Assembly (NCBI GenBank): GCA_902534325.1
Contig: CACAPQ010000007.1
Location: forward strand, 1-64,000
From: Paracoccaceae bacterium
GTDB taxonomy: Bacteria; Pseudomonadota; Alphaproteobacteria; Rhodobacterales; Rhodobacteraceae
Direction of reading: 5' to 3'
DNA: 64,000 nucleotides
Shown here: positions 63,942 through 64,000 of the stretch, piece after piece
How the letters are laid out: every line of letters starts with the position of its first letter
Position numbering within the stretch: position 1 is the first letter of the stretch
Position numbers and translations under genes: made by a program
Notes under the pieces: model-generated
What the model saw: the letters and a program-made list of their open reading frames with translations, nothing else
What the model was told of the DNA's origin: nothing
Databases searched by the model: none

Positions 63942-64000
63942 ATGGCTGAGAAATTAAAACTTGAAGTCTCTGATGAAATTGCAATTAAGGTTGAGAGCAT
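63942..64000 (+). CDS. aapP: Start of AapP, ATP-binding protein (truncated by window end)
   Basis: ATG 63942, with AAAAGGG about 10 bp upstream, opens a frame MAEKLKLEVSDEIAIKVES that runs off the window. EIAIK-type starts followed by MNKWYG are usual for AapP/BztD; only 19 residues are visible. The gene is expected here as the fourth aap gene. Confidence 0.8.
   Translation, partial: MAEKLKLEVSDEIAIKVES

Noticed and set aside
1-64000. tRNA, rRNA, CRISPR arrays, insertion sequences, prophage
   Set aside because: I saw no cloverleaf-like runs, spaced direct repeats, transposase or integrase reading frames. A tRNA or repeat search program would settle this.

Overview
The window looks like chromosomal DNA of a low-GC (about 40% by eye), probably marine, member of the Rhodobacterales (Alphaproteobacteria). 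The ribosomal half gives the placement. RpoA matches the alphaproteobacterial/Rhodobacter form, as far as I remember that sequence. The order rpoA-rplQ-degQ-rarA-crcB-rluC-ATP12-aapJQMP is a familiar Rhodobacteraceae neighbourhood. A low-GC relative such as the HTCC2255 lineage is a guess only.

Bases 1-35170 are a large flagellar gene region: a truncated flagellin gene, a PomA/PomB-type stator pair, fliD, a sigma-54 activator, flgN-flgM-flgA-flgT-flgP on the minus strand, flhA-flhF-flhG-fliA, and flgB through flgL. The content (sigma-54 activator without receiver domain, FlhF/FlhG, FliA, FlgM, FlgT, FlgP, PomAB) resembles the gammaproteobacterial, Vibrio-like plan also known from the Rhodobacter sphaeroides Fla1 flagellum, not the usual alphaproteobacterial system. 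This suggests horizontal acquisition. I read twelve sigma-54 (-24/-12) promoter matches, all with GG and the -12 pair 12 bp apart, in front of nearly every transcription unit here. They include units holding only unrecognised genes, which ties several unknown proteins to the flagellum. FlgE (1235 aa) and FlgK (1459 aa) are far longer than usual, and PomB carries an internal duplication.

Bases 33500-35170 are a short border zone: a lipoprotein, a methyltransferase and a small membrane protein that again has a sigma-54 promoter.

Bases 35270-55100 carry the str, S10, spc and alpha ribosomal clusters (rpsL to rplQ) with fusA, tuf, secY, adk and rpoA. The S10/spc run is broken after rplP by a strong terminator and an inverted 2-oxoglutarate/Fe(II) oxygenase-family gene, and restarts from its own promoter before rpmC. 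Candidate attenuator or leader structures lie before rpsL, between fusA and tuf, between rplW and rplB, and before secY.

Bases 55200-64000 hold a DegQ-type protease, RarA, the CrcB fluoride channel, an RluC-type pseudouridine synthase, the ATP12 F1-ATPase chaperone and the general L-amino-acid ABC transporter aapJQM with the start of aapP. A near-perfect RutR-type palindrome lies upstream of aapJ. I saw no tRNA, rRNA, CRISPR array, insertion sequence or prophage.
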